From positions 1 to 32,257 of the forward strand of contig DASTPP010000404.1 in the NCBI GenBank assembly GCA_035762175.1: DNA of 32,257 nt, in the 5' to 3' direction. The notes under the pieces are model-generated. The model was not told where the DNA came from, made no database searches, and worked only from the letters and a program-made list of their open reading frames with translations. Each line of letters opens with the position of its first letter. Positions within the stretch are counted from its first letter, which is position 1. The translations under genes were made by a program, and so were the position numbers. Below, one piece after another: positions 1 to 10,900 of this stretch. Origin of the DNA: DASTPP01 sp035762175. Lineage in GTDB: Bacteria > Myxococcota_A > Polyangia > Polyangiales > Polyangiaceae.

Positions 1-1040
1 CGGCCGAAGAAGAGCGCGCGGTGGTCGGCGTCGAAGGGGCGCAGGCCCCGGTAGGGGTTGCCCGCCGGCGGGGGCGCGCCCGCGGTGCGCCGCCCGAGCT
101 GCTCGAGCGCCTCGCGCAGCTCGTCGCCCGAGGCGAAGCGCCCGGCCGGCTCGCGCCGCAGGCAGCGGTCGACGATCGAGCCGAGCCGCGAATCGACCCC
201 GGACGCGTGCTTGGCGAGCGGCGGCGCGTCGGCCTCTTGCACCCGCTGCGCGAGCTCGCGCGGGGGCACCGACGCGAAGGGGCCCCGGCCCGCCGAGAGG
301 TAGTAGAGCAGCGCCCCGAGCGCGTAGACGTCCGAGCGCTTGGTCGGCGGCTCGCCCCGCCAGAGCTCGGGCGCCATGAAGTGCGGCGTGCCCTGCGGCG
401 CCCGCCCCTCGCCGCCCGAGCTCGCCTCGGCCCGCGCCGGCGAAGGGCCCCCCCGCACGAGCCTCGCCAGCCCGAAGTCGACGAGCTTCGTGCCCTCGTC
501 GGTCAAGATCGCGTTCTGCGGCTTGATGTCGCAGTGCAAGAGCCCCCGCCGGTGCGCCGCCGAGAGCCCCCGCGCGAGGTCGATGCCGATGGCGAGCACC
601 TTCGACCAGGGCAAGGGCACCGGCAGCCGGTCGAGCGGCTCGCCCCGCGCGAACTCGGTCACGAGGTAGGGCCGGCCGGACACCTCGCCGACGCGGTAGA
701 GCCCGATGACGTTCGGGTGGTGCACCCGCGCCACCGCCCGCGCCTCGTTCAAGAAGCGCTCGCGCCGCTCGCTGCCGGGGCCCACCGCGTCGACGAACTT
801 GATCGCCACGTGCCGCGCGAGCAGCGTGTCCTCGGCCAGGTACACCGCCCCGGTCGACCCCCGGCCGAGCAGCCGCACGAGCGCGTAGTCGTCGAACGCC
901 GCCGGCGGGGCCCACCCCCCGTCCGGGCCCTCGAACCCGTCGTCGGCGCCGTCGCCCTCGAGCGCGCCGGCGGGCGCCGCCCCGGCCGGCGTTGGGTCGC
1001 CGGACGCGCTGCCCCCCTCGAGACCACCGGTCGGCGTCAT
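1..1040 (-). CDS. Ser/Thr protein kinase with nSTAND1-type domain, C-terminus off the window
   Basis: This is a Hanks-type protein kinase that continues beyond the left edge. The ATG at 1040 opens about 50 low-complexity residues, followed by a kinase domain with a glycine loop (LLGRGSTGAVYLAED, from about residue 57) and the ATP-binding lysine in VAIKF (about K81). The catalytic loop reads LLHCDIKPQN, so the Arg of HRD is replaced by Cys (a non-RD kinase). The DFG motif (VDFGLARL) and APE motif (MAPELW) are intact. After the kinase, near residue 320, the sequence NPYRGLRPFDADHRALFFG matches the usual opening of nSTAND1 P-loop ATPase domains. In many kinases of this type that domain is followed by WD40 or similar repeats, but that part is not visible here. 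The gene is divergent from groESL. Kinase identity is certain; the nSTAND1 call rests on one short motif. Confidence 0.9.
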   Translation of the reverse strand, partial: MTPTGGLEGGSASGDPTPAGAAPAGALEGDGADDGFEGPDGGWAPPAAFDDYALVRLLGRGSTGAVYLAEDTLLARHVAIKFVDAVGPGSERRERFLNEARAVARVHHPNVIGLYRVGEVSGRPYLVTEFARGEPLDRLPVPLPWSKVLAIGIDLARGLSAAHRRGLLHCDIKPQNAILTDEGTKLVDFGLARLVRGGPSPARAEASSGGEGRAPQGTPHFMAPELWRGEPPTKRSDVYALGALLYYLSAGRGPFASVPPRELAQRVQEADAPPLAKHASGVDSRLGSIVDRCLRREPAGRFASGDELREALEQLGRRTAGAPPPAGNPYRGLRPFDADHRALFFG

Positions 1041-1103
1041 TGGTCGAACGCACGCCCCGCGAGGGCGCGCCTCGCCCGCTCACCCAAGCTCGGCGGGCGA
1101 GCT

Positions 1104-1135
1104 ATTGTATGCTGGTACTATTTTACGCGTGTCAA
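1104..1135 (-). promoter_or_regulatory. Candidate sigma-70-like promoter of the kinase gene
   Basis: On the minus strand a perfect TTGACA (1130-1135) is followed 20 bases later by TACAAT (1104-1109, five of six consensus bases), within one of the few AT-richer patches of the region. A start near 1096 would give a leader of about 55 bases. The 20-base spacer is longer than the preferred 17, which lowers confidence. Confidence 0.4.
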
Positions 1136-1297
1136 GCCCAGGGTGCCCGCCTCTGACGCTTCGCGGCGTGCATTTTCTACGCTTTCTCCCCGGACCGCAG
1201 GCCCCCGGGCCCACAAGCCCGAGAAAAAAGGGCAGGGGAGACGACGCGTCGCGTCGCCCGACCCCCCGCCCCGACCCCCCGAATGCCCCGGCAGGGC

Positions 1298-1325
1298 TTG
1301 ACCGCCCAAAGAGAGCGGCTATTTT
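1298..1325 (+). promoter_or_regulatory. Candidate sigma-70-like promoter of groES-groEL
   Basis: TTGACC (1298-1303) and TATTTT (1320-1325) are separated by 16 bases. The predicted start near 1332 lies just upstream of the CIRCE-like inverted repeat at 1341-1367, which is the usual arrangement for an HrcA-repressed groESL promoter. Confidence 0.5.
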
Positions 1326-1340
1326 CCGCCCGCCCGAGTG

Positions 1341-1367
1341 TTAGCCACCGGGCATGGTGAGTGCCAA
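1341..1367 (+). promoter_or_regulatory. CIRCE-like HrcA operator
   Basis: The CIRCE consensus is TTAGCACTC-N9-GAGTGCTAA. Here the arms are TTAGCCACC (1341-1349) and GAGTGCCAA (1359-1367), separated by exactly nine bases. The right arm matches eight of nine positions and the left arm six of nine. The site lies in the predicted 5' leader of groES, where HrcA normally binds to repress chaperonin expression at ordinary temperatures. The degenerate left arm leaves some doubt, but spacing and location fit. No hrcA gene is in the window. Confidence 0.55.
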
Positions 1368-1440
1368 TCGCTGCCGGCCCCCCCGGCCCCGCCCGGGGCG
1401 CGCGGGGGCCCCGTCCGCCCACTCGGAGGGTCAGAACGCC

Positions 1441-1728
1441 ATGAAAATCAGGCCCCTGCAAGACCGACTCGTCGTCAAGCGCTTGAAGGAAGAGGAGAAG
1501 ACCAAGGGGGGCATCATCATCCCCGATACGGCGAAAGAGAAGCCGGTCGAGGGGCAGGTCGTCGCCGTGGGCAACGGCAAGGCGCTGCGCGACGGCAAGG
1601 TGCGCCCGCTCGACGTCAAGGCGGGCGACCGCATCGTGTTCGGCAAGTACAGCGGCACCGAGGTCAAGATCGACGGCGAAGAGCACGTCATCTTGCGCGA
1701 AGACGACGTGCTCGCGGTCGTGTCCTGA
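1441..1728 (+). CDS. groES: Co-chaperonin GroES
   Basis: GroES (Cpn10) is the heptameric lid of the GroEL folding chamber in the cytoplasm. The 95-residue protein opens MKIRPLQDRLVVKRL and contains the mobile-loop segment KTKGGIIIPDTAKEKP, which contacts GroEL. It ends HVILREDDVLAVVS, the standard C-terminal strand, and its length is typical. The ATG at 1441 is chosen over an in-frame ATG at 1354 because it matches the family N-terminus and has a GGAGGG ribosome-binding site at 1425-1430. The stop is 34 bases before groEL, so the two form one operon, probably under HrcA control. Confidence 0.98.
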   Translation: MKIRPLQDRLVVKRLKEEEKTKGGIIIPDTAKEKPVEGQVVAVGNGKALRDGKVRPLDVKAGDRIVFGKYSGTEVKIDGEEHVILREDDVLAVVS

Positions 1729-1762
1729 GGCGATAGAGCCAAAATTACGGGGTAAAGTCACC

Positions 1763-3610
<1,848 letters not shown>

Positions 3611-3709
3611 CCTTGCCTCCGTGACGAACCGCGACGTTCCGGGCGAGTTTGGCCGTCTTTGGGGCCGCACGCCCGGCCCCCTGGCCTCGGGAAGGGGCGG
3701 CTGACGCGC

Positions 3710-4483
3710 ATGGAGCTCCGCGTCCTCGGCTGCCACGGCGGCGAAACCCCCCGGCACCGCGTCAGCGCCTTCCTGCTCGGCGACACCTTTTCGATCGACG
3801 CCGGCTCGCTCAGCCGGGGCCTCGGGCTCGACGAGCAGCTCGCGCTCGAGGCCGTCGCGGTCAGCCACGCCCACCTCGATCACGTCCGCGACCTCGCCAC
3901 GGTCGCCGACAACCGCTGCCAGGCCGAGAGCCCGAGCCTCGTCGTCGCCGCCACGGCCCCCACGATGGAGGCCCTGCGGCGGCACTTTTTCAACAACGTG
4001 CTCTGGCCCGACTTCTTCCGCATTCCCACGTTGAAGGGGGTGCCGACCTTGACCTGCGTCGAGCTCGGCTGGGAGCAAGCCACCCGCGTCGGCGGCTACG
4101 ACGTCGTGGCCTTGCCGGTCAACCACACGGTCGACGCGGCCGGCTTGCTCGTGCGCGGGCCCTCGGGCACCGTGGCGTACTCGGGCGACACGGGGCCCAC
4201 CGACGCGTTCTGGCGCTGGCTCGAGCGGGAGCCGAACCTGCGGGGCCTGCTCGTCGAAGTGAGCTTCCCGAACGACGAGCAAGGGCTCGCCACCGTCAGC
4301 GGGCACCACACGCCGCGGACGATGGCCGAAGACCTGCGCAAGCTCGCCCGGCCCGAGCGGGTGCCGACGCTGCTCTTCCACATGAAGCCGCGCTTCCAGG
4401 GCCAGATTGAGCGCGAGTGCGCCGCGCTGCGCGGGCTGAACCTCGACGTGCTCGCGATCGACGACCAGTTCGTCCTCGGCTGA
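3710..4483 (+). CDS. MBL-fold class II 3',5'-cyclic-nucleotide phosphodiesterase-like protein
   Basis: This is a 257-residue metallo-beta-lactamase-fold hydrolase resembling class II (PDE1/CpdP-type) cyclic-nucleotide phosphodiesterases, which hydrolyse cAMP or cGMP at a two-metal site. The metal motif HAHLDH is at about residues 53-58. It is followed by NHTVD near residue 140, SGDTGPTD (metal-bridging Asp) and the family-typical GHHTPRTMAED. The canonical class II signature has Gly a few residues after the final His; here the sequence is HLDHVRDLA, so substrate is uncertain. The ATG at 3710 is used because the fold begins directly with MELRVLGCHGGE. The gene follows groEL on the same strand after about 100 bases and could be co-transcribed. 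It has no signal peptide, so it is probably cytoplasmic. Confidence 0.8.
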   Translation: MELRVLGCHGGETPRHRVSAFLLGDTFSIDAGSLSRGLGLDEQLALEAVAVSHAHLDHVRDLATVADNRCQAESPSLVVAATAPTMEALRRHFFNNVLWPDFFRIPTLKGVPTLTCVELGWEQATRVGGYDVVALPVNHTVDAAGLLVRGPSGTVAYSGDTGPTDAFWRWLEREPNLRGLLVEVSFPNDEQGLATVSGHHTPRTMAEDLRKLARPERVPTLLFHMKPRFQGQIERECAALRGLNLDVLAIDDQFVLG

Positions 4484-5122
4484 GGCGCCGCCCGAGCCGG
4501 GGCGCCCGGTCGCGCCCGTCGAACCGTTGGGGGCGGGGCCCGCCAGCGCTGGCAGCCGCCGCGCCGCGGGTTCGGCTCGGCGCGGCTTGTCTAAGGTTTG
4601 TTCAATCAAGGTTTGTCCAACCTTTACCACGGCGTCCAGCCACGGACCTGGGCAGAGCCGGCCTGGGACTTGGCGGGGCCGCGAACTTGGCTAGCCGCGG
4701 ACCTCGCGGGACCCCGGATTTGGGTCGAGTCGTCTGGGAGCCCGACGTCACGGTTGATGGCCATCGGCCGCGTGGGGGTGAGGTGCGGAGCGCGTTGGCC
4801 CCTTGGGCGGCGAAGAGCGTTGGCCCTTGGGGCAGCTGCTACGTCCGGCCTGGGCAGCGTTTGGCCACGAGGTCGTGGCCGAGCGGCTCGCAGGCTGGGG
4901 GGCCCGGGGGGGGCTCAGGTTGGGCTGGGGCGGTTTCTTTGAGGGCTGAGAAACGTAGGGCGTCGCACCGGTCTAAAACGCGCATAAGATGCATTATGTA
5001 AACTCAGCGCGAACGCGAGGGGTCTGGGGGGTTATGGCGGCCGAAAGCCAGCACGATCAGCGCTCGAGGCTTTCTGCAGTGCGGTGGCGGGCCCGTCCAG
5101 CGCGCCCACGTTACGAAATGCG
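4484..5122. other. Gene-free convergent spacer with short repeats
   Basis: No convincing gene lies here between two converging genes; the open frames are low complexity and match no family I recognise. A direct repeat AAGGTTTGTYCAA occurs at 4593-4605 and 4608-4620, the second copy forming the palindrome AAGGTT-N5-AACCTT (4608-4623). From about 4630 to 4730 there are degenerate units of about 20 bp with cores like GGACCTGG, GGACTTGG and GAACTTGG. GCGTTGGCCC occurs at 4792 and 4817. A hairpin GGCCACGA-GG-TCGTGGCC is at 4863-4880. An AT-richer patch lies near 4970-5005. No structured RNA gene was recognised. Confidence 0.5.
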
Positions 5123-5353
5123 GCTGCCCCCGAGTGAACTCGGGGGCAGCGGACGCCCGTTCGTGCCGCGCGGCCTCGGGCCCATTCGGCGCGTCAAGCC
5201 CGCCCCCCTCGCCGGGGGCCGGGCTCCCAAGGGCTCCGTCTTCCTTCTGGGCGAGCGCGCGAGCGGCTCGCGTCGTGGGAGCCCTGCCTCCGGCAGGGCT
5301 TGGACGGCCGTTTCCGCGGGCGTTCGCTGCCCCCGAGTTCACTCGGGGGCGGC
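5123..5353. mobile_element. MITE-like element with 37-bp terminal inverted repeats, each a hairpin
   Basis: The left end (5123-5159) and the reverse complement of the right end (5317-5353) agree at 35 of 37 positions. Each end is itself a 28-bp palindrome: 13-bp arms GCTGCCCCCGAGT around a 2-base centre, perfect at 5123-5150 and with one mismatch at 5326-5353. The centres (GA and TC) and the flanking GGACGCCCG versus its complement show that the two ends are in inverted orientation. The 157-bp interior has no credible gene but holds another hairpin (CCCTGCC/GGCAGGG, 5282-5298). No clear target-site duplication was found. It could be a non-autonomous transposable element, a paired palindromic repeat, or a structured RNA. 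It begins 17 bases past the bamB-like stop and may also end that transcript. Confidence 0.5.
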
Positions 5354-5370
5354 GCCCATGTCGCGCCGCG

Positions 5371-6663
5371 TTATCTCTTCTCGCCGAGGCGCACGTAGGG
5401 CTCGCGCGCAGGGCGGGCCGAGCGCCAGGGGGCGTCGATGACGATGGAGAGCAGCACGCCCTGGTTGGTCAGGGCGAAGGCGCGGCGGCCGAAGGCGGCG
5501 GGGGTCGAGGCGAAGCCGCTGCCGGTCTCGACGCCGTCGATGACGGCGCCATCGAGCGGCGAGACGAGGAAGAGGCCGTAGCGACTGGTCGCGACGAGCA
5601 GCGCGCCGGCGGCGGGGACGACGGCCGAGAGGCCGCCCTCGGGCAGCGGACGGCGCCAGACCTCTTGCCCGGTCTCGACGTCGAGGGCCCAGAGGCCGGT
5701 GCTAGCCGAGGAGACGAGCAAGAGGCGCTTGGGGGCGACGGCGGGGCCGCCGCCGCGGGGGGCGTGGGCGGGCTCTTCCCAGAGGGCAATTTCGTTGGCG
5801 CCGGTGGCGAGGGAGTTCGACCAGAGCCGGCCGCCGGACTGGGCGTCGAGGGCGAAGACGCCGGCGGGGTAGCTGGCGACGAAGACGGCGGGCCCGGCGT
5901 TGATGCGGGCGGCGATGGGGGTGGCGTCGACGTCGAGCTGGCGGGGCAGCTCGCCGCTCGACTGCTCGGCCTCGGCGGCGAGGTCGACCGACCAGCGCTC
6001 GGTGCCGGCGACGGCGTCGAAGGCCGAGACGCGCCCGTCGGAGAAGGCCGCGTAGGCCATGCCGTTGGCGACGGCGGGGCCCGCGTAGCCGGCCATCTCG
6101 ATGCCGAGCGCGGGGGCGCGGTGGTAGTGCCAGCGCAGCTTGCCCGTGTCGGGCTCGATGGCCATCAGCGTGTCGTTGGCGTTGACGACGTAGAGCAGGT
6201 TGCCGGCGCGCAGCGGCCTCCGGGCGACCTCCGAGTTGGTGTTGAAGCGCCAGACGAGCCCGCCGTCGACGGCCCGCACCTTGTAGAGGGCGCCGTCGTG
6301 CGAGCCGAAGTAGACGACGTCTTCGCCCGGGTCGTAGAGCGGCTCGCCCTGGACGACGCCGGCGGTGCTAAAGCGCCAGAGGGTCGACAGATCGTCGGCG
6401 CGCAGCGCGTAGAGGCCGCGGTCGGCCGAGCCGACGAAGATGCGCTGGTGCTGCGGGTCGAGCTCGGGCTGGCCGCGCTCGTACTCTTCGCCGCTGAGCT
6501 GGTTGGGGTCGGTGACGGGCCGGCGCCGCTCGACCGAGAGGAACCACCCCGGGCGGCGGTACCACGTGGGCTGCTCGGAGACGACGCTCGAGCGGACCGA
6601 TTCGCAGCCGAAGAGCGAGGCGGCGAGCCCGAGGGCGGCGCCGACGGCGAGGGCGTGTCGCAT
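5371..6663 (-). CDS. bamB: BamB-like PQQ-repeat beta-propeller lipoprotein
   Basis: This is a 430-residue predicted outer-membrane lipoprotein. The N-terminus MRHALAVGAALGLAASLFGC is a signal peptide with an LFGC lipobox, so Cys20 should be lipidated. The rest is a series of PQQ-type beta-propeller blades, seen as repeated aromatic/Gly patterns such as GLYALRADDLSTLWRF, GALYKVRAVDGGLVWRF, LMAIEPDTGKLRWHY, RVSAFDAVAGTERWSV and LWALDVETGQEVWRR. BamB has this fold and helps the BAM complex insert beta-barrel proteins. The assignment is strengthened by the upstream YfgM-like gene (36 bases away), the same pair found next to each other in enterobacteria, and by bamD nearby. A general PQQ-binding-like protein remains possible. 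Confidence 0.8.
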   Translation of the reverse strand: MRHALAVGAALGLAASLFGCESVRSSVVSEQPTWYRRPGWFLSVERRRPVTDPNQLSGEEYERGQPELDPQHQRIFVGSADRGLYALRADDLSTLWRFSTAGVVQGEPLYDPGEDVVYFGSHDGALYKVRAVDGGLVWRFNTNSEVARRPLRAGNLLYVVNANDTLMAIEPDTGKLRWHYHRAPALGIEMAGYAGPAVANGMAYAAFSDGRVSAFDAVAGTERWSVDLAAEAEQSSGELPRQLDVDATPIAARINAGPAVFVASYPAGVFALDAQSGGRLWSNSLATGANEIALWEEPAHAPRGGGPAVAPKRLLLVSSASTGLWALDVETGQEVWRRPLPEGGLSAVVPAAGALLVATSRYGLFLVSPLDGAVIDGVETGSGFASTPAAFGRRAFALTNQGVLLSIVIDAPWRSARPAREPYVRLGEKR

Positions 6664-6699
6664 CGTGGGGGTCGGGTCGGTCGCGGCGGGCGGCGCGCC

Positions 6700-7962
6700 T
6701 CAGGGCGTGCCCTTGTCGCCCATGCCCTTGAGCTGCTCTTGGAGGCGCAAGAGGTCTTGGGGCGAGATCTGAGGCCCGCCCGGGCCGCCGAGGCCGCCCA
6801 TCGGCAGCTTCGGCGGCGCCGAGGCCGGGTCGATCGAGCGGTGCAGCTCGTCGAGCGCCTCGGAGACGAAGACGCGCTGGGCCTTGCCCTCGGGCGCCGC
6901 GGCGGCGAGCGCCTCGCGGCCGGCGCGCACGAACTCGAGCGCCTTCGTCTTGTCGCCCTTGGCGGCCGACAGGCGCGCCTGGTGGTAGAGCGCGAGCTCT
7001 TTGAAGCCCGCGACCGACTCGAGATCGCGGAAGGCCTTGAGCGCGCCCTCGTGGTCGCCCTTGCCCTCGAGCGCGAAGCCCGCGCCCTCGATCGCCCGGC
7101 CCTTGACGTCGACGTCGGCCTGGCCGAGGGCGCTCGAGCGCACGTCGGTGTAGGCCTTGAGGGCCTCGTCGTAGGCGCGCTTGTCGAGCAGCATGCCGGC
7201 CTCGCCGAGCCGCGCGAGGATGGCGGCGCCCGAGCCGTCGAACTTCTGCGCCGTGGCACGGTAGGAGGCGAGCGCGTTGGTAATGCGCTCGTTCGGGTCG
7301 CGGTAGACCGGGTAGACCTCTTCGTCGGCCTTGGGCGCGGGGGCGTCTTTCTCGAGCACGCGGCCGCGGTCGGCGAGCACCCCCTGAAAGAGCAGCGACG
7401 AGGCCTCTTCGGCCGAGCTCGTCGTGCGCCAGTGGTAGATGCCGTACGCGCCGCCGGCCAAGATGAGCAGGCCGAGGGCGGTCTGAATGTTGTTGGCGTT
7501 CCTGCGCGCCCACTTGCCGAGCGACGCCATGCCGCGCGCGAGCGCGTCGTCGACCATCTCGCCGGTCGTCAGCGGCGTGAGGTTCACGCGCTCGGCCTCG
7601 GCGCGCTTCTGCCGCAGCTGCTGGCGCAGCCGGGCGTTGCGGTCGCGGACCTCGTCGTCGTCGCCCTTGGCCTTGCGCCGCCGCCGCTCGTGGCGGTTCG
7701 GCGGGGGGGCGGCCTCTTCGGCCTCGGCCCCCTCCCCCTCCCCCTCGCCCCCCTCGTCGCCGCCTTCGTCGTCGGCGGCCGCGGCCTCGTCGGCCTCGCC
7801 CTCGGCCTCGTCGCGCGGGGCGGCGGCCTTGGCGGCGGCGCCGGGGCGCTTTTTGCGGCCGGCCGGGGCCCCCGACTTGGCCTTTTTGGCCGGTTCGGGC
7901 GCCGACTCGGGCTCGTCTTCGTCGCGGGTCGGGGGCTTGGGCTCGCTCGTCACGGGGGCCAA
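6700..7962 (-). CDS. YfgM-like membrane-anchored TPR protein
   Basis: This protein has 420 residues. The first 110 or so are highly charged and low complexity (Lys/Ala, then Asp/Glu/Gly runs), followed by a basic coiled segment and a single transmembrane helix at about 159-177 (NIQTALGLLILAGGAYGIYHW). The remainder is alpha-helical TPR-like sequence with repeated units such as LARLGEAGMLLDKRAYDEAL and AIEGAGFALEGKGDHEGALK. A cytoplasmic N-terminus, one helix and periplasmic TPRs is the architecture of YfgM/YfgC-type ancillary chaperones of the secretion machinery. The tail is Gly/Pro rich. The start is taken as TTG at 7962, nine bases after the upstream stop; GTG at 7953 is an alternative. 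The long acidic N-terminus is unusual for YfgM. Confidence 0.7.
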   Translation of the reverse strand: MAPVTSEPKPPTRDEDEPESAPEPAKKAKSGAPAGRKKRPGAAAKAAAPRDEAEGEADEAAAADDEGGDEGGEGEGEGAEAEEAAPPPNRHERRRRKAKGDDDEVRDRNARLRQQLRQKRAEAERVNLTPLTTGEMVDDALARGMASLGKWARRNANNIQTALGLLILAGGAYGIYHWRTTSSAEEASSLLFQGVLADRGRVLEKDAPAPKADEEVYPVYRDPNERITNALASYRATAQKFDGSGAAILARLGEAGMLLDKRAYDEALKAYTDVRSSALGQADVDVKGRAIEGAGFALEGKGDHEGALKAFRDLESVAGFKELALYHQARLSAAKGDKTKALEFVRAGREALAAAAPEGKAQRVFVSEALDELHRSIDPASAPPKLPMGGLGGPGGPQISPQDLLRLQEQLKGMGDKGTP

Positions 7963-7971
7963 TCTACTCGG

Positions 7972-10900
7972 TCACGTCCCGTCGTCCACCACCTCGTCGC
8001 TCCGGTCGGCGGCGCTTGGCGTCCAGGGCTCGGGGGGCGGGGGCGGCAGCTCGTCGGCGAGCGAGACGGCGGCGAGCGACGAGAGCTCGACGCCCTCGCC
8101 CCAGTGCACGACGAGGTTGAGCATGTGCCCCGGGGGCAGCGAGAAGGCCGGGGGCAAGTCGACGTGCACGTCGCGGAAGCCCTCGGCCGGCGGCAGCGGG
8201 ACACTGAGCACGGTCGAAGGGTCCATCTCGGTCGGCTCGGGCTGGTCGCGCTTGGGCGAGAGCAGCACGGTCTTGGGCTTGCCGACGCGCAGGGTCCCCT
8301 CGACCTTGCCCGGGGTGCGGGCGCGGACGAAGAGGCGCAGCGCGTGGTCGCCGCGGCCCGGGCGGGGCGGCACGACGAGGTGCACCACGCGGTCGGCCGG
8401 GCCGCGGCGGCGCAGCGCCGGCAGGTCGTCGTCGTCGGGGCCGCCGACGTACTTCACGAAGCCGCCCTTCTCGGCGAAGGCGAGCGCGTCGGGGGGCGGG
8501 TCGGGCGCGCCCATGAAGCGCGCGAGCGCGGGGGCCATCTCGGCGCCGGCGCCGAGCGCGACGAGGGCGCGGGCGAGCGCGGGCCGGTGCGGCAGGTAGC
8601 GCTCTTTCGCAAAGGCCTCGAGCAGCCAGGGGCGCGCCGACGACTCGCCGATGCGGGCGAGGGCCTCGGCGAGGTGCGGGCGCAGGCGCACGTCGGGGAG
8701 GGCGCGGGTCAGCGCCGGCACCGCGTCCTTCGCCTTGACGCGGCCGAGCGCGTTCACGACCTCGAGCGCGCGCTGGTGCGGCAGGCCGCCCTCGGCGAAC
8801 CAGCGCACGAGCACCTCGGCGCCGCGGCCGTCGCCGGCCTCGGCGAGCGCGAGGGCGGCGAGGCGCCGCCAGGCCGGGTCGGGGTCTTCGACCAGCTCGA
8901 GCGTGCGGCTGACGCCCTCGCCGAGGCGCGTCAGGGCGAGCGCGCACCAGCGGCGCACCGACTCGTCTTCGTCCCGCGTCAGGGCGAGGCGCAGCGCCGG
9001 CGCGGCCTCGCGGCGGCCGAGGTCGAAGAGCACCTCGGCGGCCTTGCGCCGGAAGGTCGGGTCGGCGTCGTCGAGCAGGGCGGCGACGTCGAGCGCGGCG
9101 TCGCCGTCGCCGGCGAGGCCCCGGCGCAGCGCCTCGGGCCAGGCCTTGCCCTCGGCGCGCAGGCCGGCGAGCTCGTAGCGGCCGTGCGAGCCGGTGAGCT
9201 CGCGCAGGCGGCGCCGCATCGCCTCGAAGCGGTCGCCGAGCGCGGCCGAGCGGTCGACGCGCTCTTGCGGGTCGGCCTCGACGTCGAAGAGCTTGCAGGC
9301 GCCGAGGCGGCGCGCGCAGACCAGGCGCAAGGTGCCCTCGGCGAGCAGGGTCGCCTCGTCGGTCTCGGCGAAGGCGAAGCCCGCGTCGCCCGGCGGCGGG
9401 CGCCCGACGAGCCAGGGGCCGAGGTCCCGGCCGCGTACCCGCGCCGGCCGCGGGATGTCGAGCGCCGCGAGCAGCGTCGGCAGAAGGTCGATGGTCTGCG
9501 CGGGCTCGGCCACCACGCGCGGGGCGAGCAGGCCCGGGGCCGCGACGACGAGCGGCACGCGCACCTGCTCTTCGTAGACCGAGGTGCCGTGGTAGCGGCC
9601 GCCGTGGTCGTCGAACTCTTCGCCGTGGTCGCTCGTGACGACGATGACGGCGTTCGGGCGGCGCGCGCGCACCGCCGCCACGATCTTGCCGAGGCCCGCG
9701 TCGGCGGCGGCGATCTCGGCGTCGTAGCGGTCGACGTCGCGGTCGCCGAGGGCGAACTCGGGGTGCCGCTCGTAGGGCTCGTGCGGCTCGAAGAGGTGCA
9801 CCCAGAGAAAGACGTGCCGGTCGGCCCGCACGCGGTCGAGGTAGGCCTCGACCTGGCGCGCGCGCTCGTCGGCCGACAAGAACTCGACCCGCCGGTACTC
9901 GAAGTCGAGCCCCCGCTCGCGCAGCGGCTCGAAGCGCTCTTGGTCGATGAAGAAGACGGCCGGCGGGTAGAAGGCGGCGGTGCGGTAGCGGTAGGTGCGC
10001 AAGAGCGCCGCCCAGGTGTCGGGGTCGCGCCCGGCGCCCTGCAGCAACAGCGGCCGCATGTACTTGCCCGTCATCATCGACGCGACCGAGTACGAGGTGT
10101 GCGGCGTCGCGCAGTAGGCGTGCGAGAAGCGCACGCCCTCGGCGGCGAGCGCGTCGAGGTTCGGCGTGATCGGGCGCGGGTAGCCGTAGGCGCCGACGTG
10201 GTCGGCGCGCAGCGCGTCGACGCTGATGAGCACGACGTCACGCCCGCGCAGATCGAGCGCCGGGGCCGAGGGGTCGGGCGCCGGCGCCGCGGGGTCGGGC
10301 GCGCCGCCCGGGGCCTCGGGCGGCGGCGAGAGCGCGGCGCCGGCGAGCACGGCGTAGCGCAAGGTGGGGGCCCGCTCGCCGAAGACGAAGCGCAGGTTGT
10401 CGGCGGTCGAGAGGCGCGCGGCGGCGAAGGGCGCGAGGGCGGCGGCGGCGAGCGCGGCGGTCAGGACGGCCGCCTCGTAGAGCCCGCCGGCGCGGGCGGC
10501 CCGCGGCGCGCGCGAGGCCGGGCCGGCGCTCTTGGGGGCGGCCTCGGGCGCGGCCCAGAGCGGGGCGAGGAGCGCCGCGGCCGCCACGGTGAGCGCCGCG
10601 AGCGCGGCGTGAAAGGCCGGGTAGAGCCGCGGCAGCACGAGGGCGTTGGCGAGGGCGAGCGCGGGCACGAGCGCGAGGGCCGCGAACGCGACCGAGAGCG
10701 GCCGCTCGCGCAGCGCGCGCCCGAGCGGCCGGGCGAGCGCCCAGGCGAGGGCGCCCCCGAGGGCGGCGATCGCGGCGACGGCGCCGAGGCGCAGGGGCAG
10801 GGCCTGGAAGTGCCGCCCCGTCGTCACGCCCGCCCCGACGACCGCGCCGCCGAGCGCGGCGACCGCGGCGAGGGCCGCCCGCGCCCGCCGCCCGCGCTCG

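Noticed and set aside
4417..5001. Possible gene in the convergent spacer
   Set aside because: The frame begins inside the phosphodiesterase gene, has repetitive Arg/Gly/Pro content and the codon pattern does not match the neighbours.
4484..5122. Possible RNase P RNA, tmRNA or SRP RNA in the gap
   Set aside because: The conserved core sequences of these RNAs were looked for and not found; only short hairpins are present.
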